A DNA stretch of 64,000 nucleotides, taken from positions 586,731 through 650,730 of the forward strand of contig NZ_SWJG01000003.1 of the NCBI RefSeq assembly GCF_005870035.1, given 5' to 3'. The translations under genes were made by a program, and so were the position numbers. Below are positions 35,684 through 46,400 of the stretch, in pieces. This DNA is from Spirosoma lacussanchae. GTDB lineage: Bacteria; Bacteroidota; Bacteroidia; Cytophagales; Spirosomataceae. Position 1 is the stretch's first letter, and each line of letters opens with the position of its first letter. A model generated the notes under the pieces. It was not told the origin of the DNA. It saw only the letters and a program-made list of their open reading frames with translations, and did no database searches.

Positions 35684-36172
35684 ATGCGAGGCATTCTGTA
35701 CTTCCTAGTGTTTCTATTAGTCGTTTTTGGCATCCTGTACGTACTTACCGGCTGGAGTTACAGCGACGGCGAACGGGCCGGAACGGTTTCTAAATTCAGT
35801 CGCCGTGGCTTTGTCTTTAAAACCTACGAAGGCGTGCTGAACGTGGGCGGCTTCTCGGGCGAAACCGGCTCGCTGACACCTCAGTATTTTGATTTTTCGG
35901 TCAAAGACGAAGCCGTTGCCGCCCAGATTACGCAGGCGGTAAAAACCGGACAGCGCGTTACGCTGCATTATGAAGAAAAAATCCTGAAACTGCCCTGGAA
36001 CGGCGACACCAAGTACTACATCACGAATGTGGAAATCATTGGGCCACCGCAGCAGCCGTACGGTACCAATCCGAACTACCCGGGTGGTCAGCCCCAGGGG
36101 TACCCGCAACCGCAAACCCAGCAGCCAGCGGCCCCTGATCAGCAAGCCGTACCGGCCGATTCAACGCTGTAA
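35684..36172 (+). CDS. Membrane-anchored protein with Pro/Gln-rich tail, unknown function
   Basis: The 162-residue protein has an N-terminal membrane anchor (LYFLVFLLVVFGILYVLTGW), a small soluble domain (YSDGERAGTVSKFSRRGFVFKTYEGVLN to TKYYITNVEII) and a tail of about 40 residues rich in Pro, Gln and Gly (residues about 120-160). Proteins of this kind in Cytophagales are sometimes labelled 6-phosphogluconate dehydrogenase, but no Rossmann motif is visible and the label should not be carried over. It stands alone between eno (divergent) and recA. Confidence 0.75.
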   Translation: MRGILYFLVFLLVVFGILYVLTGWSYSDGERAGTVSKFSRRGFVFKTYEGVLNVGGFSGETGSLTPQYFDFSVKDEAVAAQITQAVKTGQRVTLHYEEKILKLPWNGDTKYYITNVEIIGPPQQPYGTNPNYPGGQPQGYPQPQTQQPAAPDQQAVPADSTL

Positions 36173-36394
36173 GCAAACCCAAACGCCTGATCCGGTAAGA
36201 GACCAGGTGTTTGGGGCGTTTTGAAGGGCTATGTGGCTGACACAGACCCGTCTGAAAAACAGCCTTCGCGTGCTCCGGTTTAGGGGTTCCGGAAGTGCAT
36301 TTCCGTTCGGTCAGAAGCCCTAATTATTTCCGAAACAGACCTTGGAAATCTGCGCGTTTTTGGGTAATTTTATCTGTTTAAACAACCATCCAAC

Positions 36395-37489
36395 ATGGCA
36401 AAATCAGATACGGCGCAAGCCACAGCATCTGCTAATGACAGTAAACTAAAAGCGCTTCAGACCACCATTGAAAAGCTAGACAAAGCGTTCGGTAAAGGCA
36501 CCGTAATGCGGCTGAGCGAAAGCAAAGTCGTTGACGTTCCGGTGATCTCGACGGGCTCGCTGGGACTGGATCTGGCGTTGGGTATTGGCGGTATGCCGCG
36601 CGGTCGCGTCGTTGAAATCTACGGCCCTGAATCGTCGGGTAAAACCACGCTCACGATGCACTGCATCGCCGAAGCGCAGAAAGCGGGCGGTCTGGCGGCC
36701 TTCATCGACGCCGAACACGCTTTTGACCGCGTATACGCCGAGAAACTCGGTATCGACACCAAAAACCTGCTGATCTCGCAGCCCGATAATGGCGAACAGG
36801 CGCTCGAAATTGCCGAGCACCTGATCAGCTCCGGCGCTATCGATATCATCGTTATCGACTCCGTAGCCGCCCTCGTGCCAAAAGCCGAGATCGAAGGCGA
36901 AATGGGCGAAAGTAAAATGGGTCTGCAGGCTCGTCTGATGAGCCAGGCGCTGCGGAAACTGACGGGTACGATCAACAAAACCGGCTGCTGCTGCATATTC
37001 ATCAACCAGCTGCGCGAGAAAATTGGTGTGATGTTCGGTAACCCCGAAACCACCACCGGTGGTAACGCCCTCAAGTTCTACGCATCGGTTCGGATCGATA
37101 TCCGCCGTATTGGTCAGATCAAAGAAGGGACCGACAATGTGGTGGGTAACCGGACTAAGGTGAAAGTCGTGAAAAACAAACTGGCCGCTCCGTTCAAAGT
37201 GGTTGAGTTTGACATCATGTACGGACAGGGTATCTCGAAAGTCGGCGAAGTTCTTGACCTGGCTGTCGAAATGGAGATCGTCAAGAAGTCGGGTTCGTGG
37301 TTCTCGTATGGTACCAGCCGTCTGGCACAGGGCCGCGATGCCGTAAAAGAATTGCTGCTCGATAATCCGGAACTGATGGCTGAACTCGAAGGCAAGATCC
37401 GGGCTAAGATCGCCGAAGACGATGACGCGCTGACCGATCCTGTTCTGGCCGCTACCGAAGGGGACGACGAAGGCGAAATCGATGATTAA
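36395..37489 (+). CDS. recA: RecA recombinase
   Basis: The 364-residue protein has Walker [11 protein letters not shown], Walker [16 protein letters not shown], the L1/L2 DNA-binding region ([52 protein letters not shown]) and the acidic C-tail ending [10 protein letters not shown]. It forms filaments on single-stranded DNA, exchanges strands and triggers LexA-type self-cleavage. No recX follows and no SOS box was recognised. A clear terminator lies about 40 bases downstream. Confidence 0.98.
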   Translation: MAKSDTAQATASANDSKLKALQTTIEKLDKAFGKGTVMRLSESKVVDVPVISTGSLGLDLALGIGGMPRGRVVEIYGPESSGKTTLTMHCIAEAQKAGGLAAFIDAEHAFDRVYAEKLGIDTKNLLISQPDNGEQALEIAEHLISSGAIDIIVIDSVAALVPKAEIEGEMGESKMGLQARLMSQALRKLTGTINKTGCCCIFINQLREKIGVMFGNPETTTGGNALKFYASVRIDIRRIGQIKEGTDNVVGNRTKVKVVKNKLAAPFKVVEFDIMYGQGISKVGEVLDLAVEMEIVKKSGSWFSYGTSRLAQGRDAVKELLLDNPELMAELEGKIRAKIAEDDDALTDPVLAATEGDDEGEIDD

Positions 37490-37529
37490 GCGCAAGGAAC
37501 GCACACAGGCACTGACCTGAACTGTATGA

Positions 37530-37557
37530 CGGCTGGACGCAATCCAGCCGTTTTTTT
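37530..37557 (+). terminator. Intrinsic terminator after recA
   Basis: CGGCTGGA and TCCAGCCG pair over CGCAA and are followed by seven T residues. Confidence 0.92.
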
Positions 37558-37643
37558 ATGCCCCCGCAATCTAAGTATATCCGGCAGTCGTAGGTTAAAT
37601 CAGCTTATCCGGCAGTCGGGTGAGCCATTAACTACCAAACGTT

Positions 37644-38063
37644 ATGAAAACGATCGTGATTGCACTCAGCCTGTCGATGGCTGCTCTTATGGCTACTGCC
37701 GAAATACCCCGCCCCGCCGGTGCCCCCCAGGCGGCCAAGGTTATTATCTTCCGGGATGGGTGCCTGTATGGCTCCATGGCCAAATACAAAGTAATTGCCG
37801 ACGGCCAGGAGCTAACCCGGCTGAAAAACAAATCGATCTATACGACGAGCCTGGCACCCGGCATGCACACCATTTCGGCCAGAGAGGGCTCGAAACGCAT
37901 GGTACAGCTGGACGTGAAAGACGGTCAGACGTATGTTGTGCAGTACAAAACGCGCTTTGGCCTGTTTGGAGCCCGGCCTAAACTGGTCGTAAAAAGCGTT
38001 GACGATGCCAAACGTGACTCGAACTACTTTGAGAAGAACGCCGATATGAGCGTGACTATGTAA
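37644..38063 (+). CDS. Exported small protein, DUF2846-like
   Basis: The 139-residue protein has a signal peptide (about 1-19, cleaved near ATAE) but no lipobox Cys. The mature part follows the DUF2846-type pattern: KVIIFRDGCLYGSMAKYKVIADGQELTRLKN, then SLAPGMHTISA and a beta strand KRMVQLDVKDGQTYVVQY. Family members are periplasmic or envelope proteins of unknown role. It stands alone and ends at a 29-bp hairpin shared with the convergent citrate synthase gene. Confidence 0.7.
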   Translation: MKTIVIALSLSMAALMATAEIPRPAGAPQAAKVIIFRDGCLYGSMAKYKVIADGQELTRLKNKSIYTTSLAPGMHTISAREGSKRMVQLDVKDGQTYVVQYKTRFGLFGARPKLVVKSVDDAKRDSNYFEKNADMSVTM

Positions 38064-38070
38064 ACAAACC

Positions 38071-38130
38071 ACGCTTACAACGACAGAAGCCCCGACTACT
38101 GGTAGTCGGGGCTTCTGTCGTTGTAAGCGT
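38071..38130. terminator. 29-bp perfect hairpin between the DUF2846-like gene and gltA
   Basis: Bases 38071-38099 pair without a mismatch to 38102-38130 around a two-base centre (TG). The arm begins ACGCTTACAACGACAG. It fills the 78-base convergent gap and has no long T-run on either strand, so it differs from an ordinary terminator in stem length. Confidence 0.85.
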
Positions 38131-38141
38131 GTATACCCGTG

Positions 38142-39422
38142 TTAGCGGTTTTCCAGCGGCACGAATTCGCGGAGGGTAGCGCCGGTGTAGATCTGGCGTG
38201 GTCGGCCGATCGGCTCTTTCTGCTCACGCATTTCTTTCCATTGGGCAATCCAGCCCGGCAGACGGCCAATCGCAAACATCACCGTGAACATATTGGTTGG
38301 GATACCCAGTGCGCGGTAGATGATACCCGAGTAGAAATCAACGTTCGGATACAGTTTCCGCTGTACGAAATACGGATCGTTCAGGGCTGCTTCTTCAAGA
38401 CCTTTGGCAATCTCAAGCACCGGATCGTTAACGCCCAGTTTGTTCAGTACATCGTCGGCCGCTTTCTTAATGATTTTAGCGCGGGGATCGAAGTTTTTGT
38501 AAACCCGGTGGCCGAAGCCAAACAGCCGGAAGCCAGTCGTTTTAGCGTTCTTAGCCATGTCGATGTACTTGCCTACATCGCCCCCGTCGGCTTTGATGTC
38601 TTCGAGCATCTCGATCACCTCCTGGTTGGCACCGCCGTGGAGCGGTCCCCAGAGCGCCTGAATACCGGCCGAAATAGACGAATAAATATTGGCCTGCGAC
38701 GAGCCTACGAGCCGTACGGTGCTGGTCGAGCAGTTTTGCTCGTGATCGGCGTGCAGGATCAGCAGCACGTTCAGCGCTTCAGCAACTACCGGATCGACCT
38801 TATACTCTTCGACTGGCAGGGCGAACATCATATTCAGGAAGTTCGGAATGTAGTCGAGGTTGTTTTTCGGGTAGTTGGTCGGATGGCCCAGCGACCGTTT
38901 GTACGACCAGGTGGCAATGGTGGGCAGTTTGGCCAGCAGCCGGATAATGTGCTGATCAGTATTGCCATTGCCTTCGTGCGAGTCGGGATAGAATGCGCTC
39001 ATGGCACTCACCAGCGATGCCAGCACGCACATAGGGTGGGCATTGACCGGGAAGCCGTCGAAGATTTTGCGCATGTCTTCGTTGACGAGCGTATGTCGGC
39101 GAATCGAGTTGACGAACGTTTCGTACTGCTCGGCAGTAGGCAGCTCGCCGTAGATCAGCAGGTACGATACTTCCAGGAACGTTGCTTTCGACGCCAGGTC
39201 TTCAATGGAATAACCCCGGTAACGCAGAATGCCTTCTTCGCCGTCGAGAAACGTAATGCCGCTTTGGGTAGCACCAGTGTTTTTATAACCCCGGTCTAAC
39301 GTAACGTAGCCGGTTTGATCACGGAGGGACGAGATATCGAAGGCTTTTTCGTGTTCGCTCCCTTCCAGAGTCGGGAACGAGAACGATTTGCCATCGACGG
39401 TTAGTTCAGCAGAGTTCGCCAT
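38142..39422 (-). CDS. gltA: Citrate synthase
   Basis: This 426-residue type II citrate synthase has the catalytic His regions (LILHADHEQNCSTSTVRLVGSSQ, LWGPLHGGANQEVIEM), GFGHRVYKNFDPRAKI and the substrate-binding Asp/Arg near NVDFYSGIIYRALGIP. It condenses acetyl-CoA with oxaloacetate at the start of the TCA cycle. The longer N-terminal domain (TVDGKSFSFPTLEGSE) is typical of hexameric Gram-negative enzymes. It is a single gene. Confidence 0.98.
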   Translation of the reverse strand: MANSAELTVDGKSFSFPTLEGSEHEKAFDISSLRDQTGYVTLDRGYKNTGATQSGITFLDGEEGILRYRGYSIEDLASKATFLEVSYLLIYGELPTAEQYETFVNSIRRHTLVNEDMRKIFDGFPVNAHPMCVLASLVSAMSAFYPDSHEGNGNTDQHIIRLLAKLPTIATWSYKRSLGHPTNYPKNNLDYIPNFLNMMFALPVEEYKVDPVVAEALNVLLILHADHEQNCSTSTVRLVGSSQANIYSSISAGIQALWGPLHGGANQEVIEMLEDIKADGGDVGKYIDMAKNAKTTGFRLFGFGHRVYKNFDPRAKIIKKAADDVLNKLGVNDPVLEIAKGLEEAALNDPYFVQRKLYPNVDFYSGIIYRALGIPTNMFTVMFAIGRLPGWIAQWKEMREQKEPIGRPRQIYTGATLREFVPLENR

Positions 39423-39589
39423 ATAAAGTTTTAGGGTAGTGTACTCAAATAGAAAGGATTATAAATCCCAATTGGCATTGACCGGCGAAGTTAGGCCAAA
39501 AACCCAAATGACGGGAGAAAGGGGCTTAAAAAAGCCGGTAACCGCCGGTTCTGGTTGAGTAACCCGCCAATTACCCAATAAGTTTTGGT

Positions 39590-40837
39590 TTATTGGCGAT
39601 ACCATTGGCCACCTTTCATGATGGCTCGTACCTGCCTGAGTGCCAGTACGGCGCGCGTGGGGTCGCCTTCTACCGCGATGAGGTCGGCCAGCAGGCCCGT
39701 CCGGATGCGCCCCCGGTCGGTCAGGTGAAAAACGTCGGCATTGACGGCGGTAGCGGAGCGAAGTACGTCCAGCGGTTTCATGCCGTAGTCGACCATCATC
39801 TCCAGCTCGCGGGCGTTGTCGCCATGACTGAAAACACCGACATCGCCCCCGGCACAAATGGTTACGCCCGCGTCGAGGGCCTGTTTGAAGGTATTGCGTT
39901 TTTCTCGGATGCGGGCGGGCTCGGGCTCCTGGCCTTTTTTCCAGCCTCGGTACTGGCTGACGGCATCGCCCGCGGCCAGCGTAGGGCAGAGCGCCGTGCC
40001 GTTCTTTTTCATCAGGGCGAAGATCTCGGGAGTGCCGGCGTCGCCGTGTTCTACGGTTTCGCAGCCGGCCAGAATAGCCCGGCGCATGCCTTCGGCGGTG
40101 CTGGCGTGGGCTACAACGCTCCGACCGCTGCTGCGGGCCGTTTCGACGATCAGCTTCAGCTCCTCAATCGTAAAGGTAGGGCGAGCTTCGGCCATGAGTC
40201 CCCAGCGGTAATCGGCGTAAATCTTGATGGCGTCGGCTCCTTTACCGATCTGCGTCCGAACGGCCCGGATCAGTGCATCGTGGCCGTCGGCCTCTTCGGC
40301 CCCCTGTGGCACGCTGATGTCGGGGCTGAATCCTTTGGGTCCGTAGCTGCCACTGGCAATGAGCGCCCGCGTCACGACCATCATGCGTGGCCCCGGAATG
40401 ATGCCCTGATCGATGGCCTGCTTCAGGCCCACATCGTCGTAGTCAGCGCCTTCGGTGCCGAGGTCCCGAACGGTGGTAAAGCCGGCCAGCAGGGTTTTTT
40501 GGGCGTGAACCGTTGCGCGGGCCACCCGTAGTGACCGGGCTTCTTTCAGCACCTGATCATCCCAGGTGGTTTCGTTGTAAGGGTGCAGCAGCAGATGCGA
40601 ATGCCCTTCAATCAGGCCGGGCAGGAGTGTCTGTCCTTTGAGATCAACCAGGCTGGCGCCCTCGGCAGAGACGCTGGCAGCGGGGCCAACGGCATCGATC
40701 CGGGACCCTTTTACGCGAACGACCCAGCCTTCATGAACGGTTTCGCCGTCGAAAACGCGGTCGGGGCGGAGAAGATAGGTGGTCTGGGCCGTCAGGGAAA
40801 ACGGTACGAACAGCAGTAGCAGGGAGACGAGTTTCAT
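39590..40837 (-). CDS. Secreted metal-dependent amidohydrolase (imidazolonepropionase-like)
   Basis: I start at ATG 40837, which gives a signal peptide (KLVSLLLLFVPFSLTAQ) and 415 residues; the longer frame upstream has no domain. The active-site pattern of the amidohydrolase superfamily is present: HxH in EGHSHLLL, the Lys that is usually carboxylated in DAIKIYADY, His in VVAHAST, His in ETVEHGD and Asp in CAGGDVG. The fold and the final TGLLADLIAVEGDP segment match periplasmic cyclic-amide/dipeptide hydrolases of Bacteroidota. The substrate is not predictable. It lies downstream of the phosphodiesterase-like and SusCD genes on the same strand, separated by a terminator. Confidence 0.87.
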   Translation of the reverse strand: MKLVSLLLLFVPFSLTAQTTYLLRPDRVFDGETVHEGWVVRVKGSRIDAVGPAASVSAEGASLVDLKGQTLLPGLIEGHSHLLLHPYNETTWDDQVLKEARSLRVARATVHAQKTLLAGFTTVRDLGTEGADYDDVGLKQAIDQGIIPGPRMMVVTRALIASGSYGPKGFSPDISVPQGAEEADGHDALIRAVRTQIGKGADAIKIYADYRWGLMAEARPTFTIEELKLIVETARSSGRSVVAHASTAEGMRRAILAGCETVEHGDAGTPEIFALMKKNGTALCPTLAAGDAVSQYRGWKKGQEPEPARIREKRNTFKQALDAGVTICAGGDVGVFSHGDNARELEMMVDYGMKPLDVLRSATAVNADVFHLTDRGRIRTGLLADLIAVEGDPTRAVLALRQVRAIMKGGQWYRQ

Positions 40838-40865
40838 AGGGGCAGTAGAGTAATCCCAAACATAC

Positions 40866-40892
40866 GCAAAAAAGGAGCCGTGTGGCTCCTTT
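40866..40892 (-). terminator. Terminator after the EEP hydrolase gene
   Basis: AAAGGAGCC and GGCTCCTTT pair over a GTGT loop; on the minus strand a six-T run follows. It separates the EEP gene from the amidohydrolase gene. Confidence 0.85.
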
Positions 40893-40914
40893 CTGCAGGC
40901 GTAGCGGGGGCGGG

Positions 40915-41727
40915 TCAATAAGCCAGTACAGCCAGTACCGGCAAATGATCCGAAGCCAGTCGTTCGGGTATGACGCGGTGCTCGACCACCCGGAAGGCGG
41001 TTTTGGGAGCAAACATGACAAAGTCGATTGTGCGCTTTGGATTCTCGACCGGAATCGTGGGCGGGCAGGCCTGACAACTGGGTTCGACGACGGTGCGGAG
41101 TATCCGGAGGGTTTCGCTGTCGGGGTAGTCGTTGAAGTCGCCCGCCAGGATAACCGGTTGGCTTTCCTGTTTCAGGATACGGGCAATTTCGGCGGCCTGT
41201 AAATGACGGTTGACCGGCGCTTTCTGGGCGTCGAGGTGCGTACAGGCCAGCGTAACCGCTCGTTTGTTGGGTAACTGTATGGTGGCGAGCCCCAGCACCC
41301 GCCGTTCTCCTTTGGTCGTAGAGTCGGTAGGAAGTGGGATGCGCCGGCGGTTGGTCATCTCGAGCCTGGAGAGCAGGGCCACTCCATATTCGCCCCCGTC
41401 GTAGTCGATGCCTTTGATGAAGTACGCGTGGAGGCCTGTTTTTCGCCCCAGTTCGGCGGCTTCGTCAACGGTTTTGCCCGAGCGGCCGGTATGGACATCG
41501 ATTTCCTGAAGCATCACCACGTCGGGCTGTTCGCGCTGAATGACGGCCGCAATTGCGTCGAGGTCGATAACCCCCGGTCGGGCGGGCGGGTTGGCGTGGT
41601 GAACGTTATAAGACAACACCCGAAGTGTACTGGAGTCGGTTGTCCGGGTCGAGCTGGTGGTTTGTTTTCGGGCGCAGGCCCCGGTGATGAGCAGAACGAG
41701 CGCTACGGAATGAAGCAGGTATCGCAT
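40915..41727 (-). CDS. Endonuclease/exonuclease/phosphatase-family lipoprotein
   Basis: The 270-residue protein has a lipoprotein signal (LLHSVALVLLITGAC, Cys about residue 18). The EEP motifs are SYNVHH, VVMLQEIDV (metal Glu), LACTHLDAQ, LAGDFNDYPDSE (Asp/Asn) and SDHLPVLAVL (catalytic Asp-His pair). EEP enzymes cut phosphodiester or phosphate-ester bonds in nucleic acids, inositol phosphates or lipids. The gene is 69 bases after susD on the same strand, which suggests it processes what the SusCD pair imports. An imperfect hairpin in that gap could reduce read-through. Confidence 0.85.
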   Translation of the reverse strand: MRYLLHSVALVLLITGACARKQTTSSTRTTDSSTLRVLSYNVHHANPPARPGVIDLDAIAAVIQREQPDVVMLQEIDVHTGRSGKTVDEAAELGRKTGLHAYFIKGIDYDGGEYGVALLSRLEMTNRRRIPLPTDSTTKGERRVLGLATIQLPNKRAVTLACTHLDAQKAPVNRHLQAAEIARILKQESQPVILAGDFNDYPDSETLRILRTVVEPSCQACPPTIPVENPKRTIDFVMFAPKTAFRVVEHRVIPERLASDHLPVLAVLAY

Positions 41728-41796
41728 AAAGGAAAGAAAATGAATGCGTCTGACCGGCCCTGACGAACCAGCCAGACGTCTGATTGATAAGGTACG

Positions 41797-43458
41797 TTAC
41801 CAGCCCGGGTTCTGGCCAAGGTTCGGGTTCCGTTCCCGCTGTACGAACGGAATGGGCCACAAGTAGTTTTTGGGCGCGGTAAAGGTCTTGCCCGTCAGAA
41901 ACAGGATGTACCCCTCCGCATCGACCGGTAAAATGCTCACGTCGCTCTGGTTCGGCGCAAACGCCCGTTTGATCCCTTTCACATCCTGGGTCAGCACATC
42001 GCCCTGTTTCCAGCGCAGGATATCGAAATACCGTTGCCCTTCCAGCGCCAGCTCGACCCGGCGTTCCCGGCGGAGTTCGGTTCGCGGGGTCAGACCCTGG
42101 GTACTGAGCTGGTCGAGTTTCATGGGCACCATACCCACGCGGCTCCGCAGTTTATTGATCGTTGCGTCTACATCGGCCTGGGTTAGTTTGCCCTGTTCCA
42201 GCCGGGCCTCGGCGTAGTTGAGCAACACTTCGGCGTAGCGGATCAGGTGAAAGTCATTCTCGTCGCGGCTGACCAGACCAACGGCCGGTACTTCAACATA
42301 TTTCGTGAAGTAAAAACCCGTTACGGTTACGGCGCCTTTCTTGTCAGCTTTGAATTTGGGCAAGTTATACACCGCGTTGGGGTTGTTGTCGGCATCGCCA
42401 TCGTCGAGTCCGCCCCAGGCTGATCCCGGCGACAGAATGGTCTGAACCATGCGCGGGTCGCGGTTTTTGAAGTAGTCGGTATAGGCGTTTTCGGTGTACA
42501 GGGGCGACTTATCGATCGGGAGGCCGTCGCTGCAGAGGTACGCATCGACCAGCGATTTGGTCGGATTCCAGCGAACGGCCTGGTCGGGCACCTGCACCTC
42601 GCGGCTCATGTTATGCATACTGACATCTTTGACGTACACCCGCGCCAGAATGGTTTCCCTGTTGGCACTGTTTTCGGCGGCCTGTCCTTTGTAGGTGAAC
42701 AGTTCGCGATAGCTGGTTTTCGGATCGCCGTTGCTGTAGAGCTGGTAGGTGTTTAGATCCATAACCGCTTTGGCCGCCTGCTCGGCCAGGTCGAACCGGC
42801 CTTCAAATAGGGCAATGCGCGATTTCAGGGCCAGGGCAGCCCCGCGGGTGATGCGGCCGTAGTCGGTGGGCGGGTAGGTGAGCGGCAGCTTGGGCGCCAG
42901 TTCGTCCAGTTCCTTCATCATCCAGTCGACAACCACCGCTTTTTTCTCGCGGGTACCGTAAACGGCCGGGTCCGACACCGGAATAGTTTTGGTGATAAAC
43001 TGTACGTCGCCGAACAGGGCCGTCAGGTAGCTGTAAAGGTATACCCGCATGAACCGTACTTCTGCCGCGTACCGCTCTTTCAGGTCGGCGCTCATGTCGG
43101 CTTTCTGGTAGTTTTCCAGAAACTGGTTGCAGCGCTGAATGCCGGCATAGTCATCGTTCCATTCGGTGTTGAGCGCACCCACATCGGCGCCGTAGTTGCC
43201 GGTGCTGATGCGCTGGTATTCAGTTACTGTTGGCCAGACGGTATTGTCGCCCATGTTTTCCATGTCGACGGTATTTTTCCCTTTCAGGTACGCGTAAGTA
43301 GCGTTGGCGGCCAGCCGGACGTGTTCTTCGTTTTGCCAGAAGCTGACGTCGGTGACGGTATCGAGTGGCTCACGTTCGAGAAATTCATCGTTGCAGGCAC
43401 CGAGTCCAAGCGCCAGAACGGCCATGCAGGTAAGAACGGAGGTATGCATTGGTTTCAT
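41797..43458 (-). CDS. SusD/RagB-family outer-membrane lipoprotein
   Basis: The 553-residue protein has a lipoprotein signal with the Cys in LALGLGACNDEFLERE, the SusD N-terminal LDTVTDVSFWQNEEH, several TPR-like helical pairs (VRFMRVYLYSYLTALFGDVQF), and the C-terminal RYAEVLLNYAEARLEQGKL...LRRERRVELALEGQRYFDILRWK typical of RagB/SusD. It sits on the cell surface as the lid of the SusC channel and binds the ligand. It follows susC by 33 bases. The ligand is unknown; no glycosidase is in the same run. Confidence 0.95.
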   Translation of the reverse strand: MKPMHTSVLTCMAVLALGLGACNDEFLEREPLDTVTDVSFWQNEEHVRLAANATYAYLKGKNTVDMENMGDNTVWPTVTEYQRISTGNYGADVGALNTEWNDDYAGIQRCNQFLENYQKADMSADLKERYAAEVRFMRVYLYSYLTALFGDVQFITKTIPVSDPAVYGTREKKAVVVDWMMKELDELAPKLPLTYPPTDYGRITRGAALALKSRIALFEGRFDLAEQAAKAVMDLNTYQLYSNGDPKTSYRELFTYKGQAAENSANRETILARVYVKDVSMHNMSREVQVPDQAVRWNPTKSLVDAYLCSDGLPIDKSPLYTENAYTDYFKNRDPRMVQTILSPGSAWGGLDDGDADNNPNAVYNLPKFKADKKGAVTVTGFYFTKYVEVPAVGLVSRDENDFHLIRYAEVLLNYAEARLEQGKLTQADVDATINKLRSRVGMVPMKLDQLSTQGLTPRTELRRERRVELALEGQRYFDILRWKQGDVLTQDVKGIKRAFAPNQSDVSILPVDAEGYILFLTGKTFTAPKNYLWPIPFVQRERNPNLGQNPGW

Positions 43459-43491
43459 TGTGTTTCGCTGGTTAAAGACAGGAGCTGTGCT

Positions 43492-46400
43492 TTATTTGAG
43501 GTTGATGTTCAGACCGGCCACAATGGTTTTCACCTGTGGGTAATAGCCTCCGCTGCTGACTGGCGTTTCGGGGTCGTAGCCGTAGAAGTAATTGGTAGCG
43601 GTGAAGAGGTTATCGGCCGAGACATAGACGCGCAGCCGGTCGATGCGGGCTTTGCCTACCAGCGATCGGGGTACGGTATAGCCCAGCTGAATGTTTTTCA
43701 GCCGCAGGTACGCTCCTTTTTCGAGCCAGAAGGAGGATAACCGCTGATTGTGGGCTTGCTGATACGTCAGGCGGGGGTAGGTGGCGTCGGTGTTGTCGGG
43801 TGTCCAGCGGTCGAGGTGAACAGCCTGAGGTTTGGCCGATTCGGTGATAAAGGCGTGACGAGCCGACCCTTTGATGTAGCCGTCGGCTTGCCCAACGCCC
43901 TGGAAGAAAAATGAAAAGTCGAAGCCTTTCCAGCCCAGGTCAGACCGCAACGAGTAGGTATAGCGCGGAAAAGGATTGCCGATCACCTGCCGGTCGCCGT
44001 CGAGGGTAATCTTGCCGTCGTTGTTCAGGTCGCGGTACTTTACATCGCCGGGGGCTACTCTTCCGGCATCTTCGGCGAAGATGGGGAAGGTTGGCGTGTA
44101 TACCTTCCGGGTTTCATCGTAGGTGAAGTCGGGGGTTTGGGCGATGCCGTCTGCTACCAGGCCGTAGAATGCATCGATGGGATAGCCCACCTGCCGGATC
44201 TGGTCGCCGTAGGTAGGGGGCACGTTACCCAGGCTCACCACCCGGTTACGAACGTTCGACAGGTTGGCCGACAGCCCATAGCGGAAACCGCCCAGCTGGT
44301 CGCGCCAGTTCAGACTGGTCTCCCAGCCCCGGTTCTCGACTTTACCCCCGTTTTGCAGTGGCTCGTCGAAGCCCAGCACGTCGGGTAGCGGTACCCGAAC
44401 CAGGATATTGTCGGTCTGCTTCACAAATACATCGGCCGTGACGCCAAGTTTGCCCTGCCAGAACTGCAGATCAAGGCCCAGGTTGCTCATGGTGATCGTT
44501 TCCCAGCGCAGATCGCGGTTCGATAGTACGGTTTGCGCGAAGGCCGGGGTCAGCATGTTCCCGATGGGCATGGTGCCAACGCTCTGGATGGGCGACAGAT
44601 ACGGATAATACTGGATGTTGCCGCCGAGGCTGTTATACTGGTTGCCCAGCATCCCCCACGAGACCCGGATTTTAGCGTCGGACAAAACGGGTTTGAGTGC
44701 CTGCAGGAAAGCTTCGTCGCCGATGCGCCAGCCCGCCGATACCGACGGGAACATACCGAACCGGTTGGCTTTGGCAAAGCGCGATGAGCCGTCATACCGG
44801 ACGTTGGCTTCGAGCAGATACTTGCCCGCCAGCACGTAGTTGAGCCGCCCGAAGCCGGACCGCAGTGCCCAGTGCGACGCGTCGCCACTGTTGAGCTGGT
44901 TAAGGGTACCGTTGTTGAGCACTTCCAGGTCATCCGAGGTCAGGGCCTGCCTCGACGCCTGAAAATAATCAGCGCGGTTCCACTCCTGCGAGTATCCCAG
45001 CAGCAGATGAATATCGTGTTTGCCGATCTGCTTCTCGTAATCCATCTGGGCAATAACGCTCTGGTAGCGGTTGGTATAGTCGCGGTTGTCGAGGCTGTTG
45101 TACTGACTCGAAGCGTACCAGTAGTTGCCTGTTTCGGGGTAGAAATAGCTGATCTTGCCGGTGTAGATGTTGCGCCGGGAGTTGGCCATCACCATACCGT
45201 ACTGGCCGCGCAGCCGGAAGCCTTTGGTCAGGGTCAGCGTGCCGCTGACGTTGGTAGTAAGCTCCTGCGAGCTGAAGGTGTTGGTACCGCCGTCGTAGGC
45301 AACTGCCACCGGGTTGGTAGAGCCGCCCCCGTAGCCCCAGGTGCCGGACGTAAACCGCTCCGGCACCAGCGGTGAGATCTGGTGGGCGCTGTAGATCAGG
45401 CCACCGGCTTCGCTGATACCGCTGGCGGGTTCGGCCACCAGCCGGTCTACGTACCCCACGTTGGCGTCGAGCTGAAACCGGTCCAGGAGGTCGGTAGTCA
45501 TCCGGAGCCGGACGTTGTTCCGCTTGGCTTTGAACGCATCGCCCACTACCAGCCCCTGCTGATCGAGGTAACCGTAAGACAGGTAGTAACGCGTAGCCCC
45601 GGCCCCGCCGTTGACCGTGAAGTTGTGGTTCTGCTGAGGAGCCTGTGCCCGGAAAATAGCCCTGATCCAGTCGGTATTGGCGTAGTAATTGGGGTCGCTG
45701 CCCGAGCGGGCTCGTTCGATCTCGTCGGCCGTGAAGGTAGCTGGTCGGCCAACGTTTGCCAGCGACTCGTTCAGCAGGGTCATATAGGTTGGAGAGTCCA
45801 CGAAGCGCGGCAGCCGGGTGGGTAGCTGGGTACCCAGATAGCCCGAGTAGCCGATGGTTGGCTTCTGGTCTTTTTTGCCTTGTTTGGTGGTGATGAGCAG
45901 TACGCCGTTAGCCGCCCGCGAGCCGTAGATAGCCGCCGAAGCCGCGTCTTTAAGCACCGATACGCTTTCAATATCGTCGGGGTTGAGGTTATCCAGGGAG
46001 GCTTCGATCCCGTCGATCAGGATAAGCGGATTGGCGTTGTTCAGCGTGCCGATACCCCGTATACGGATAGCACTGCCGGTCTGTCCGGGGCGTGCCTGAA
46101 AGTTCTGAATCGTAACCCCCGGCAGCAGCCCCTGCAAACCTGTCGAAGTGGCCGTAATGGGGCGGTTCTGAATATCCTTGCTGGTCACCATGTCTACCGC
46201 GCCGGTGAGGTTCACCTTTTTCTGGGTGCCGTAGCCCACCACCACCACCTCGCTGAGCTGCTTGTTGTCTTCCTGGAGGCTGATGTCGATGGTGGTGCGG
46301 GAACCGACGGCTACTTCCTGCGAGCTGTAGCCGATGAAGCTGAATACCAGTGTGTCGCGGTCGGCTGCGCTGAGTTGGTAGGTGCCGTTGGCTGCGGTCT

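Noticed and set aside
35684..36172. 6-phosphogluconate dehydrogenase label for the small membrane protein
   Set aside because: The protein is far too short and lacks a nucleotide-binding fold; the label in databases appears to be a carried-over error.
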